Origin: Scytonematopsis contorta HA4267-MV1
GTDB taxonomy: Bacteria; Cyanobacteriota; Cyanobacteriia; Cyanobacteriales; Nostocaceae
DNA: 64,000 nt
Assembly (NCBI GenBank): GCA_019359035.1
Contig: JAHHIC010000053.1
Coordinates: forward strand, 1 to 64,000
Direction of reading: 5' to 3'
Under the pieces are notes generated by a model, which made no database searches, was not told the DNA's origin, and was given only the letters and a program-made list of their open reading frames with translations. The translations under genes were made by a program, and so were the position numbers. Positions 53,183 through 62,800 of this stretch are shown in pieces (the first letter of the stretch is position 1; every line of letters begins with the position of its first letter).

Positions 53183-53935
53183 ATGGCAAGCTTGGTTATA
53201 GATTCGCCGAAGGTCGAGTTGTGGGCTACTAGTTCCACTGATGAAGTTGAAGCAGTTATCCGAGCGGTTTATAAACAGGTTTTGGGTAACGCTCATTTAA
53301 TGGACAGCGAGCGTTTGATAACAGGAGAATCACAATTGCGTGACCGTAAAATTACGGTTCGTGATTTTGTGAGAATTGTTGCAAAATCTGAGTTTTACCG
53401 TGCTCGGTTTTTTGAATCTTCAGCTCCTTACCGATTTGTTGAACTCAACTTTAAACATTTGTTAGGACGCGCTCCTGAAGACCAAGCGGAAATTTCTGAA
53501 CATATTCGTCGCTCTGTGGAAAGTGGCTATGAAGCGGAAATTGACTCTTATCTTGACAGCGAAGAGTATACAGCAGCTTTTGGTGAGAACGTTGTTCCTT
53601 ATTTCCGTGGAACTAAAAGCATTGTAGGACGCAAACAAGTCGAATATAACCGCATGTTTGGTCTTGTTCGTGGTTTCGCAGGTACTTCCAGCGCTATTAA
53701 GGATTCAAAATTGTTGTATTCCGTAGCGACCAATAGTACTGCTAAAATCACATTGCCTACAGTGATTAGCTCTACCGAAAAACGGTTTAAAATATTGGTT
53801 AAGGGTTCCAAATTTGATAGCCCTCGTCGCCGTAGTGTCACCGAATACATTGTTCCAGCTAGCAAGATGACACCGCAAATTCAGCGGATAAATCGTACCA
53901 GCGGAACTATAGTCAGCATCACAGAGATTGTGTAA
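53183..53935 (+). CDS. cpeD: Phycoerythrin-associated rod linker CpeD
   Basis: A 250-residue linker: Pfam00427 domain (about 10-180: [61 protein letters not shown]) and C-terminal CpcD-like domain (RFKILVKGSKFDSPRRRSVTEYIVPASKMTPQIQRINRT). It lies 53 bases after cpeC in the same direction and matches CpeD by position and length. It joins phycoerythrin disks next to phycocyanin or to each other. The normal third linker, cpeE, is missing right after it; two small CpcD-domain genes occupy the place. Confidence 0.87.
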   Translation: MASLVIDSPKVELWATSSTDEVEAVIRAVYKQVLGNAHLMDSERLITGESQLRDRKITVRDFVRIVAKSEFYRARFFESSAPYRFVELNFKHLLGRAPEDQAEISEHIRRSVESGYEAEIDSYLDSEEYTAAFGENVVPYFRGTKSIVGRKQVEYNRMFGLVRGFAGTSSAIKDSKLLYSVATNSTAKITLPTVISSTEKRFKILVKGSKFDSPRRRSVTEYIVPASKMTPQIQRINRTSGTIVSITEIV

Positions 53936-53943
53936 ATCTTGAT

Positions 53944-54068
53944 TTTTAGTGCTAATAGCTAGTGGTTAATAGTTAGTAGCAATTAGTGATTAGTAGTTAG
54001 CAATCCTTCAATGAGCGATTAGTAATTAACAATTAGTAATTAGCAATTAGCCATTAGCTATTAGCAAA
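53944..54068. repeat. TTAGTAATTAGCAA STRR
   Basis: An array of heptamer-like units TTAGTAA, TTAGCAA and TTAGCTA between cpeD and the small CpcD-domain gene, ending immediately before its ATG. A related stretch lies at 56880-56945. Confidence 0.7.
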
Positions 54069-54070
54069 CG

Positions 54071-54262
54071 ATGAGTGGCTCGGATGTAGTTGATAATACT
54101 GGGAAACGTTTCTTAATCAAAGTCAGCAATCTTTGTACCGGAGAAGCATGTTCTCGTTTAGGTGACATTGAATATGTGGTTGAATACAGCCAAATGTTAC
54201 AGCAGATAAGAAATATTCACCGAACAGGAGGGAAAATTATCAGCATTACTGAGATAAATTAA
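54071..54262 (+). CDS. Stand-alone CpcD-domain protein (63 aa)
   Basis: The whole 63-residue product is one CpcD-like domain: RFLIKVSNLCTGEACSRLGD, IEYVVEYSQMLQQIRNIHRT, GGKIISITEIN, aligning with the C-terminal domain of the adjacent linkers. CpcD itself (about 70-80 residues) caps the distal end of phycocyanin rods, so this could be a small cap for phycoerythrin rods. It could also be the C-terminal remnant of a lost cpeE, because an STRR sits directly at its 5' end and no ribosome site precedes ATG. The extra Cys pair (CTGEAC) is not seen in the nearby linkers. Confidence 0.7.
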   Translation: MSGSDVVDNTGKRFLIKVSNLCTGEACSRLGDIEYVVEYSQMLQQIRNIHRTGGKIISITEIN

Positions 54263-54597
54263 ATTTAATTTTTTTTTATTTTGAGTTATAATTTTTAAAA
54301 TTACTAACAAACAACTACCAGCTGCAACTAATGATTTTGTCATTTGATTGATAGGGGTAAGGTTTTACCAATATCTCTTAATTCACGTTATTTTATGGCA
54401 ATTGCGATGAATTTACAAATCATTATTAATCAGTCATTGATGAACGACTTGTATAAATCAAACATCAAAATCTTTACCCTTTTTTTTAGACCCTCTTAAC
54501 CTTACATTTTTTGATAAAATCATTAAGGGGGGTTAGACCCTTTAAAATTTATCATTATATTACAATCGATAAAAAAGTTGTTTTTAGGTGAATTTTT
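54263..54597. other. AT-rich gap inside the cpe gene run
   Basis: About 335 bases with no gene. TTAGACCCT occurs twice (near 54487 and 54533), the second within AAGGGGGGTTAGACCCTTT, a small hairpin. The gap is long enough to contain a separate promoter for the next gene. Confidence 0.45.
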
Positions 54598-55104
54598 ATG
54601 TACGGAATGGCTACTATTGGGACTCAAAATTTAAGCGACTATAACAGTCGAACTGTAGTAATTGAAGTTATCACGGGTGGTTCCCATAAAAATATACGGA
54701 ATAGTCACTCCACTCTCAAAGTTCCCTATAGTAGTTTGTCTCAAACCATTGGACGCATTACTAGTAGAGGAGGAAAAATTGTTTCAGTTTCTATGTTGTC
54801 ATCTTCTCCAAGTGATTTAAATATTTCAACTGTTTCAATCAAGAGCGATTCGGAATTAGTTATTCCAGAGAAGGTTGTTATTAAACAAGCAACAGAAAAA
54901 CAAGAGACTGTGCAGCAAGAGACTGTAAAGCAAGAGAAATTAGTTGCAGAAAAACCAGCCGAGCCAAAAGAAGCAGTGAAAGAAGTAAAACCAGAAGAAG
55001 CTGCTACCGAACCAAAATCAAAGTCCAAAAATATTGCTATCCCATTCAAAGATTTGATTCCCAAAAAAGAGAAAAAGCCTAGGTCTCGTAAAAAAAGCTC
55101 TTAG
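54598..55104 (+). CDS. CpcD-domain protein with charged Lys/Glu/Pro tail (168 aa)
   Basis: Residues 17-67 form a CpcD-type domain (SRTVVIEVITGGSHKNIRNS, LKVPYSSLSQTIGRITSRGG, KIVSVSML). The remaining 100 residues are disordered: short repeats such as EKQETVQQETVKQEK, then KPAEPKEAVKEVKPEEAATEP and a basic end IPKKEKKPRSRKKSS. CpcD domains dock in the central hole of phycobiliprotein hexamers (also at the front of FNR). The tail could tether a rod end to a negatively charged partner or membrane. I know no named phycobilisome protein with this arrangement. It lies 157 bases upstream of cpeS. Confidence 0.75.
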   Translation: MYGMATIGTQNLSDYNSRTVVIEVITGGSHKNIRNSHSTLKVPYSSLSQTIGRITSRGGKIVSVSMLSSSPSDLNISTVSIKSDSELVIPEKVVIKQATEKQETVQQETVKQEKLVAEKPAEPKEAVKEVKPEEAATEPKSKSKNIAIPFKDLIPKKEKKPRSRKKSS

Positions 55105-55261
55105 TGTTATTGGTGTACTGTCCTTGAGCCAATTTCTGGCTTAAGGTAAAGGTGGAGTTACTTAATATTAATATTCGCCAGTTTAATCTACAGATATACT
55201 ATTCGATTTTTAGGAAAACTCTTTTCTGTATTTTACTCTAATTTCTCAAAACAGTTTTGTA

Positions 55262-55798
55262 ATGAACATTACCGAATTCTTAGAACTTTCATTTGGCAGA
55301 TGGCGTTCTCAACGGAGCGGTCATCATCTAGCTTTTGCTCATTTTGAGGAAGTACTGTCAACTATTGATATTGTACCTTTAGAGAAAGACGATGCGGTAG
55401 TGCTGTCTATTTGTGAGTCTTATCAAGTAGACCCAGCGACTATAGTTCATCCGTTTCGTATGAGTTGGGAAGGTGAGTCCGATTGGGATGATAAACCAGT
55501 TTCTGGTAATACCGTTTTGGTGCCTGTTCCTGATGCAGAAAATCCAGCGAGGGGTAAGTTGCTACGGGAGGTTGGGTATGCAGAAACTATTGCAGCGGTC
55601 GGTACTTATCATATGAGTGAGGATGGCACTTTCACTTTGTTGACAGAGTATGACCGTGCTTGTGCGGAGGAAAAGATTTGGTTTGCTACTCCTAATTTAC
55701 GATTTAGGGTAGCGACAATAAAGACGAGTGACGGTAAAGGGGTTACAACAGCCTCCTTTTCTAGTGAAATTCGTTCTTTGTCTTCTTCCCATATTTAG
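55262..55798 (+). CDS. cpeS: Phycoerythrobilin lyase CpeS
   Basis: A 178-residue lipocalin-fold lyase beginning MNITEFLELSFGRWRSQRSG followed by HHLAFAHFEEV, then HPFRMSWEGESDWDDKPVSG, GNTVLVPVPD, GKLLREVGYAE, LTEYDRACAEEKIWFATPNLRFRVATIK. CpeS attaches phycoerythrobilin to the Cys82-equivalent of beta-phycoerythrin. Its position before cpeT and cpeR matches the Calothrix PCC 7601 cpeCDESTR order, which supports the name over the paralogues at 30674, 32405 and 37668. Confidence 0.9.
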   Translation: MNITEFLELSFGRWRSQRSGHHLAFAHFEEVLSTIDIVPLEKDDAVVLSICESYQVDPATIVHPFRMSWEGESDWDDKPVSGNTVLVPVPDAENPARGKLLREVGYAETIAAVGTYHMSEDGTFTLLTEYDRACAEEKIWFATPNLRFRVATIKTSDGKGVTTASFSSEIRSLSSSHI

Positions 55799-55862
55799 TA
55801 ATTTAGGTTACAAAAAGTATAGTAATTAGCTTTTTTGGAAAAATCACCCCAGTAGGTCGAAT

Positions 55863-56495
55863 ATGGCTGTATCGCTAAGTAGTAATGACACTTATGCCAG
55901 TAGTGACCTGATTACTCTGGCCCGTTGGATGTCGGGGGATTTTAGTAATGCAAAGCAATCATTTGAAAATCCCCAACAGTTTGCCCATATTCATATATTT
56001 TTCCGACCGTTACCGTTTGATTTTTTTTCCGGGATTGGTTTTTATTCCGAGCAGGTTTATGATTATGACCTTTGGACTCCTTATCGTCAGGGAATTCATC
56101 GACTCGTTGACCAGGGCGATCGCATTTACATAGAGAACTATGGTTTGAAGGAGGCTATGCTTTTTGCGGGTGCTGCGAGGGAGTTAAGTATACTTCGTAG
56201 CATCACCCCGGATTGTATTGAGCGTCGCTACCATTGTTCGATGGTTTTTAAACGAAATGGTGAAATGTTTCGCGGTAGTGTGGAAGAGGGTAATAAATGC
56301 TTAATTCCGCGCAACGGCTGCCAGACATATTTAGTCAGCGAAGTTGAAGTAACCGAGCATACTTGGGCTAGCCTAGATAAAGGCATGGATGTTCAAACTC
56401 ATCAGCAGGTTTGGGGTTCGACCGCTGGACCGCTGCGCTTTGAAAAAATTGCTAGTTTTGCCGAAGAAGTACCCGCTGTGAGTTCTGTATGTTAG
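55863..56495 (+). CDS. cpeT: Phycoerythrobilin lyase CpeT
   Basis: A 210-residue CpeT/CpcT-family protein: LITLARWMSGDFSNAKQSFENP, FAHIHIFFRPLPFDFFSGIGFYSEQVYDYDLWTPYRQG, RIYIENYGLK and CSMVFKRNGEMFRGSVEEGNKCLIPRNGCQTYLVSEVEV. The family forms a calyx-like barrel and loads the Cys165/153-equivalent site of beta subunits; CpcT does so for phycocyanin and CpeT is its phycoerythrin counterpart. It lies 64 bases after cpeS and 26 before cpeR. Confidence 0.9.
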   Translation: MAVSLSSNDTYASSDLITLARWMSGDFSNAKQSFENPQQFAHIHIFFRPLPFDFFSGIGFYSEQVYDYDLWTPYRQGIHRLVDQGDRIYIENYGLKEAMLFAGAARELSILRSITPDCIERRYHCSMVFKRNGEMFRGSVEEGNKCLIPRNGCQTYLVSEVEVTEHTWASLDKGMDVQTHQQVWGSTAGPLRFEKIASFAEEVPAVSSVC

Positions 56496-56521
56496 TGCCA
56501 TTAAAGTCAGTTGAAATCAAT

Positions 56522-56827
56522 ATGCTGCCTCCACAGGCTGAAAAAAAAATGCGCTGCTGGATTCGCAGCCGCCATTTGATTTGTTCGGGTCACTTTTTCA
56601 TTTTCGAGACCGTAGAGTACACAACGATTGAGCGATTTGGTGAATGTGTTGCAGCATTAGGAGGTACATTAATTTCTGTAGACCCAATCAATAAAATCTG
56701 GATGGGTGACCATCGTCAGGTTATTCTATATCAGGCGAAGGCGAGTTTACATACACCCCATCACAACTTGAAACAATACTGGATAAAATACGGTGGTTTT
56801 TACAGTAGATTTGATGAACGCTGTTGA
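56522..56827 (+). CDS. cpeR: Phycoerythrin gene activator CpeR
   Basis: A 101-residue protein starting MLPPQAEKKMRCWIRSRHLI, with FFIFETVEYTTIERFGECVA, GGTLISVDPINKIWMGDHRQVILYQAK and HHNLKQYWIKYGGFYSRFDE. In Calothrix PCC 7601 CpeR is a short activator required for phycoerythrin (cpeBA, pebAB) expression in green light and is the last gene of cpeCDESTR, exactly as here. An upstream ATG at 56489 overlaps the cpeT stop, but 56522 agrees with the known start. pebAB at 28.9-30.4 kb are probable targets. Confidence 0.9.
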   Translation: MLPPQAEKKMRCWIRSRHLICSGHFFIFETVEYTTIERFGECVAALGGTLISVDPINKIWMGDHRQVILYQAKASLHTPHHNLKQYWIKYGGFYSRFDERC

Positions 56828-57178
56828 CCAATGGCAATAGCTAATACTTCATTTTTATCGCAGAAACCAAAAACAATTAATTGCTAATAGCTGATGGCTA
56901 ATTGCTGATTTATTATTTGTAATTAGTTGTTAGGTGTTAGCAATTTTAGCATTTAATGGTTCAAAGTATATATTTTACTTATCTATAATTGTTATAAATT
57001 TTAATTATTTCTCGTATTAAAAATTGATAATCTAAAAACATATCATAACGTAGGTTGGGTTGAGGAACGTTCACCGAAGGTGGAGCGGAGCGCTTAACCC
57101 AAAATATTCAGCATTATTGCCTCCCTTTGCCCCTTTGACTTCATTAATAACAAAATCAAATATTCAGGAGAAAGTTAA
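56828..57178. other. Gap before the coiled-coil linker
   Basis: About 350 bases without a gene. It contains a TTAGC-type STRR (56880-56945), an AT-rich middle and an inverted repeat TTGGGTTGAGG ... GCGCTTAACCCA (57050-57103). The cpeR transcript may end here, and the next gene could have its own promoter. Confidence 0.45.
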
Positions 57179-58198
57179 ATGGTTAGTAGCTTTGTTGCAC
57201 CTGTCAACACTCACCCATCGAAGTTAGGTTTTGAAAATACAGAACCAGTAGAATTACTGAATGGAGCATCTTTAGCAGAAGTAGAATTAGTTATCAGAGC
57301 AGTTTATCGACAAGTTTTAGGTAACGCTCACATTATGGAGAGCGAGCGCTTACTCGTTCCCGAATCGCAATTAAAAAATGGTTATCTCAGTGTCAGAGAA
57401 TTTGTACGTCAAGTAACAAAGTCAGAATTATATAGAGCTAGATTTTTTGATAATTGCTACCGCTATCGTGCGATTGAATTAAACTTTAAACATTTGCTTG
57501 GTCGTGCTCCTGATGACTATAGTGAGATGATTTCTCACAGTAAAATTTTAGATGAACATGGTTTTGATAGCGATATTGATTCCTATATCGACAGCGATGA
57601 ATATCTAGATGCATTTGGGGAATGTATAGTACCGTATTACCGAGGTTACAAAACTCAAACAGGTAAAAAGATGCTTGGGTTTACCAATATGTACCAACTT
57701 GCACGGAGTAGTTCTAGCAGCGATAAGGATTTGGTGGAAGGCAATAAAGCACGATTAACTAAAGCGCTGATTAGCAATACTCCTTATGGTAAACAGAAAG
57801 TTACTGATACTAATGCGCTGTTGGCTGAACTTTTTAAACCTAAGCAACCTCCTGAGGTAGTTAATACAGTTAATACAGTTTCTACACAATCGCTGTTTTT
57901 TGAATCTGAACAAGCTCTGCGAGATAAAGTTAGAGAACAAGAAAATCAAATTTCAGCTTTGGAAAAACAACTAGCGGAACTGAGACCGTTTGCGAGTATC
58001 GGTGCTTCACAACTAAATAGCAGTTTTTCTGGTTCTGCTTCCAGTGAAATCATAAATTATGTGTCTTTGCAACAGCAAGTGGAAGTGCAAACTAGAAGAA
58101 TTGCTACTTTGCAAGAACAGGTTGCTGATGCTAGAAGGTATGCTGCTATTGGAGAGTCTAAATTGAATAAGTGGAGGGGGCGGACTTTTAGTAGTTAA
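57179..58198 (+). CDS. Phycobilisome linker with C-terminal coiled coil (339 aa)
   Basis: Residues 15-200 are a clear Pfam00427 linker domain of the phycoerythrin type ([60 protein letters not shown]), close to CpeC. The C-terminal 140 residues are not CpcD-like: after a Pro/Asn/Thr-rich spacer there are two heptad-like segments, EQALRDKVREQENQISALEKQ followed by LAELRPFASIG, and YVSLQQQVEVQTRRIATLQE followed by QVADARRYAAIG, each ending in (F/Y)A(S/A)IG. These predict a coiled coil, so the protein could dimerise or bind another partner where CpcD would cap a disk. CpcL-type linkers have a membrane helix instead, which this lacks. GGAG lies before ATG. Confidence 0.8.
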   Translation: MVSSFVAPVNTHPSKLGFENTEPVELLNGASLAEVELVIRAVYRQVLGNAHIMESERLLVPESQLKNGYLSVREFVRQVTKSELYRARFFDNCYRYRAIELNFKHLLGRAPDDYSEMISHSKILDEHGFDSDIDSYIDSDEYLDAFGECIVPYYRGYKTQTGKKMLGFTNMYQLARSSSSSDKDLVEGNKARLTKALISNTPYGKQKVTDTNALLAELFKPKQPPEVVNTVNTVSTQSLFFESEQALRDKVREQENQISALEKQLAELRPFASIGASQLNSSFSGSASSEIINYVSLQQQVEVQTRRIATLQEQVADARRYAAIGESKLNKWRGRTFSS

Positions 58199-58201
58199 AA
58201 G

Positions 58202-58268
58202 AACCCCAAAGAACCCCAAAGAACCCCACCCCCAACCCCCTCCCCGCAAGCGAGGAGGGGGCTACGAT
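58202..58268. repeat. GC-rich repeat, single arm (copy C)
   Basis: Three AAGAACCCC units lead into CCCACCCCCAACCCCCTCCC and its hairpin partner ending GGGGGCTACGA, the same arm as at 195 and 6853. The second arm is absent. It sits 3 bases after the linker stop. Confidence 0.75.
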
Positions 58269-58324
58269 GGTATTTTTCCTTGTTCCTTTGGTTTTCAGGG
58301 GAACTCGATAGAAATTTTATACCT

Positions 58325-59617
58325 CTATCTCTTATCTCTTGTGGAGTGGGCATCCTTGCCCGCCCGAAGCCTAATAAGCCAATCGTCATCATTAGCAACA
58401 ACTTCTCTAGCGCTAGTATCTCCTAGTTTTTCCAACGCCATTAAAACAGCATATTTTAAATCCCAAACTTTGGTTGACAAACATAACCTGAGTTCCTCAA
58501 TTGCTCGTTTATCTCCCAATTCCCCTAACGCAATAGCACAAGCAGTACGGGATTTTTGAAATTGTGGTTCACGATTATGGAGGTTTTCGATTAACAGGTC
58601 ATAAGCAGGAGCATATTTTAACCAACCAAACAGCTTCATAATATGGTAGTGAGCGCCATAATCATTATGCCCTTGGTCGGTGTAACTAGCCTGTAATGCT
58701 TCAGGTGCTTGTTGGGAATAAACATCCAATAGAGTCTTAGTTGCTAAATAGCAGCGTCCAAAGTCGGTTTGGTAAAGTTCGCTCAGGACAAAATTTAGTA
58801 CAGGTACAACATCATATTCATGTACTAAACTTAGCTCATTGGGGTGGTCGCGCAGTACTTGTTCTAAGTAAGGTTGAACTTCAGCGAAAGTAATTGCTCC
58901 GCTGGGTACACCAGCATCAGCAAGCATCCTAATAGCGCGTAACCGGAAAACTAAGGAAACTGGACAACGTGCAATATCGGGAATAGCTTCGTAATAGCGG
59001 GAATCTATTAAATCTTGGATACAACCGCGTCTGGCATTGACATTAGAACTTTGTAACAGTGCTATGACTTTAGTGATTTGTGAGTAATCACCTGTGAAAC
59101 GGCAAACTGTAGCAATCGCTGCACTACGAGTCGGCTCATCTGCTGCTTCAGTAAACTTAGCTACTCGTTCCAAGGCTGGTTTATAGTCAGCGTTAGCAAG
59201 GGTATGAATAATGACTCGATAGATTTGACCGGGTTTTTCAAGGAGTTGAGCTACTTCTTCCAAAATTTCTGGGTCTTTGACGCCAATTTCTCCTATTGAC
59301 CATACGGAGTTTTCTACGGTATACATATCATCGTCTTGCAGGCACTTCCTAATTACTGGTAGTGCTGACTCTGCTTGTAAACGTCCCAGACTTTCTATTG
59401 CTTTGCGTCGGACAATGCGCTCGTCGAGTTCGTCTGGGTTGCTGGTTTCAATAGCACGTACTAAAGCAGCTATTGAGGTCTCGGTGGGGAAGTTGATGAG
59501 ATGGGAAACGGCTATGTATTTGTCGCTTGGGTCTTCCAGCTGCTCTATTGGTGAATCTATAATGGCGATGGCTTGGGCTTCGGTTAGTCCAAAGAGGTTG
59601 AAAAAACGTTTGTCCAT
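58325..59617 (-). CDS. cpeY: Bilin lyase CpeY (HEAT repeats)
   Basis: A 430-residue HEAT-repeat protein: [105 protein letters not shown] and [20 protein letters not shown]. Length and features fit CpeY, which attaches phycoerythrobilin to alpha-phycoerythrin Cys82 helped by CpeZ. In Calothrix it lies behind cpeBA; here it is convergent with the linker gene and cpeZ is not next to it. The last 15 residues ([13 protein letters not shown]) are encoded by a dispersed GC-rich repeat and cannot be native. Confidence 0.87.
   Translation of the reverse strand: MDKRFFNLFGLTEAQAIAIIDSPIEQLEDPSDKYIAVSHLINFPTETSIAALVRAIETSNPDELDERIVRRKAIESLGRLQAESALPVIRKCLQDDDMYTVENSVWSIGEIGVKDPEILEEVAQLLEKPGQIYRVIIHTLANADYKPALERVAKFTEAADEPTRSAAIATVCRFTGDYSQITKVIALLQSSNVNARRGCIQDLIDSRYYEAIPDIARCPVSLVFRLRAIRMLADAGVPSGAITFAEVQPYLEQVLRDHPNELSLVHEYDVVPVLNFVLSELYQTDFGRCYLATKTLLDVYSQQAPEALQASYTDQGHNDYGAHYHIMKLFGWLKYAPAYDLLIENLHNREPQFQKSRTACAIALGELGDKRAIEELRLCLSTKVWDLKYAVLMALEKLGDTSAREVVANDDDWLIRLRAGKDAHSTRDKR
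58340..58365. repeat. GGGTGGGCATCC..GCCCGCCC repeat inside the cpeY 3' end
   Basis: Third copy of the GC-rich hairpin, with two differences from those at 23312 and 38283. It lies inside the last codons of cpeY on the opposite strand. Confidence 0.75.
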
Positions 59618-59816
59618 TGATGATTATATAAGGAGGGAGTTTTTAAAGCTTTCGTATATTATCCTACGATGTCAGGCTTATTTGATGTGGGCAGCTGATT
59701 TTTGCTACGGAGAGATATTCGTTGAAGTCTTGCGGGTTATCAGCAGGTTAAACTCTTTCGAGATATTTGCTACCCAACTGGGAATACTAAGCCTAAGTAA
59801 TTATTTTGCAGGTAAT

Positions 59817-62800
59817 ATGAAAAAAAGTATTTCCCCGCTGTGTTTGCTTAGCAGTTTTGTGTTTATTTTTCCCATATTGACCGAAGTCGCCGTTGCCCAA
59901 ATAGTTCCTGATAATACTTTACCTGTAAACTCGAAGGTAATGCCGGGATGTATTACTTGTACGATAGATGGCGGGACGGTAAGAGGTGTAAATTTATTCC
60001 ACAGTTTCCAAGAATTTTCTGTCCCTAATGGTGGGGATGCTTTTTTTAACAATGGTTTAGATATTCAAAATATTCTGACGCGGGTAACGGGTAATAATAT
60101 ATCCAATATAGATGGGTTGATTCGCGCTAATGGTAGTGCTAATTTATTTTTGCTCAATCCTAACGGGATTGTTTTTGGTCAAAATGCGAGTTTAAATATT
60201 GGTGGTTCCTTCACAGCTACTACTGCTTCGGGTTTCAAATTTGCTAATGGTAGCGAGTTTAGTGCGATTAATCCCGAAGCACCGCCTTTACTTACTATTA
60301 ATATTACTCCCGGTTTACAGTATGGAAATATAACTACAGGTAATATTCAGAATGAAGCTAATTTAGCTGTTGAGTCTGGGAAAAACCTGACTCTTTTCTC
60401 TAATACCATCACCAATACAGGTTCATTAGTTGCACCTTCCGGGTCGGTATTTATGTTAGGCAACCAACTAAATTTGTTATCCAATACCAACATAGATGTT
60501 TCTGGAGCTAGTGGTGGGGGTACTGTATTAATTGGCGGAGATTCTCAAAGTCAGGGTGTTGTCACCAAGGCTCAAAATACGATAGTTGATAAAAATGTAA
60601 CTATCAACGCCAATGCTACTAACAATGGTAATGGTGGTAAAGTAATTGTTTCGGCAGATAAAGATACAAATTTTGATGGAACAATTAGCGCTCGTGGTGG
60701 TGAATTTGGCGGAAATGGTGGCTTTGTAGAAGTTTCTGGCAAGCAAAATTTAGGTTTTCAAGGATTCGTTGATGTTGGTGCATCTTTGGGAAAGGCTGGT
60801 CAATTGTTGCTTGACTCAGGAAATATTATGATTCGCAATACTAATACAAATGATGGTGAACTAGGTAATAATGAAATTTTAGATAGTGATGGCAGTAACA
60901 ATACCTTTTTTATCTCTGCTGACGCCTTAGCAAATGCATGGAATTCTGGTAATGTTACACTTACCGCGACTAATAATATTAACCTTAAAAATACGCAAAT
61001 CGAAGCCGAAAGTCCTTATAATTTGGCCTTCCAAGCTGAGACTATTGACTTGCAAAATGCAGTTGTGCGTAACTTCGGACTTGGTAGTATCAGTCTGGAA
61101 GCAGGGGGAGCAGTCACGTTATTGAATAGCAAAATTTATACAAACTTAACTGCTTTCAGCAATAACGTAAATCCTACTAGACCACCAAAAGGGGGGAACA
61201 TAACTATCCGTGCTGGTTCCTTTTCTATGAGGGAAACAGAAGGTGATAGTAATTTAGAGAATTTATTCTCTTTGGTAACGGGAGACACTGGAAATCCTAC
61301 AGGGGAACCGGGAGATATTTCCATTCAGACAACTGGTGATGTTACCCTGCAAGGTCAGGTGGGGTTGGTCAGCGTTCATTACCCATTTCACTTTGTTAGT
61401 GATGGCTCCCCATTACCAGATGAAAAAAGTGGGAACATAACAGTTGAGGCTCGTTCGATTTCTCTACTGGATGGAGGCTACATCAACAACTTTGCGCTAA
61501 ATTTGGCTAAAGGTGGAACCATTCGACTTAAGGTTACTAATGATATAGTTTTGTCCGATAGATTGGAAGACGGAGTTAGACCAAGTATGATTGTGAGTGG
61601 CGCTTCTAGCATTAGAGATGCAGGAGATATCTTCATAGAAACTGGCAGATTAATATTACAAAACGACTCACTAATTAATTCATTAAGCTTTGGTTTTTCC
61701 AATCCAGGGAATATTCAAATTACAGCATCAGAAGCAGTCTTAATTTCTAATAATTCTAATTTGAATCGGTTTGGTATAAAGCCTGGAATATCTTCTAATA
61801 TCCTAGACCCATCTCCTTACGGACTTCTTCTCTATGGACCTTATGTTGAAAAAGGTGAGAGAGCAGGTAATATTTCGATTAATACTAAACTTTTTCAAAT
61901 AGCAGATAGAGCGGTAATTAATACTAGTACCAGTCATCCAAAAGCTCCAGGTGGCAATATCACTATCAACGCGGAGACTTTAGAAGCAAGCCAGGGAAGC
62001 CAATTTCTTGCTAATAGTAGCACTGATGCTGCCGCTGGAAATATTACAATTAAGGCTAGCGAGCAAGCTAGTTTCTCTAATACTGACACAGGATTATTTG
62101 CTAATACCCAAGGGGGAAAAAGTGGAATTATTAGGGTTAATACTAATTCTTTGTTTCTAAATGATGGTGCTACTTTTAATACTAGTACTACAGGAGATGG
62201 TGCTGGAGGCGATATTTACGTTAATACCAACATCTTTAGCCTCAGAAACGGTTCCCAGTTGCTCAGCAAAACCTCTGCTGGTGGTAATGCCGGAAATATT
62301 AATATCGAAGCTAGTCAAGTTAATCTTGATGGTGTTGGAAGCGGATTTTTTGCTAATACTGAATCTAATTCTACAGGTGACAGTGGTAACATTTTTGTCA
62401 AATCTCCAACTTTATTAGTTGAAAATGGAGCAGGTATCGCTGTAAACAGTCAAGGAACGGGAATTGGTGGGAGTATTGAAATTTTATCAAACAACTTAAA
62501 TCTCAATAACCGAGGATTTATCTCTGCCGAAACATTTAACACTAAAGGTGGTAATATTCAGCTACAAAATTTGAACTTATTGCAGTTGAATAATAACAGC
62601 AAAATATCAGCTTCTACAGTTGATGGTGTTGGTGGTCTAGTTAGCATTAATGCTACTGATTCTATTAATTTAGGCAATGGTAGTAACATATCAGCTCAAG
62701 CTACTGGTGCCGGTAGTGCAGGTGATTTAGAAATTATCACTGGTTTATTCAATATCGATAATTCTAAAGTTACATTAAGTGCGGAGAAAACTGGAAATGC

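Noticed and set aside
58195-58401. Minus-strand frame with RARMPTPQE
   Set aside because: This peptide is the translation of the dispersed GC-rich repeat, also seen at other copies.
52260-59617. Search for cpeB/cpeA, cpeE and cpeZ
   Set aside because: No phycoerythrin alpha or beta subunit, full third cpe linker after cpeD, or cpeZ beside cpeY is visible; they must lie outside the window or be absent.
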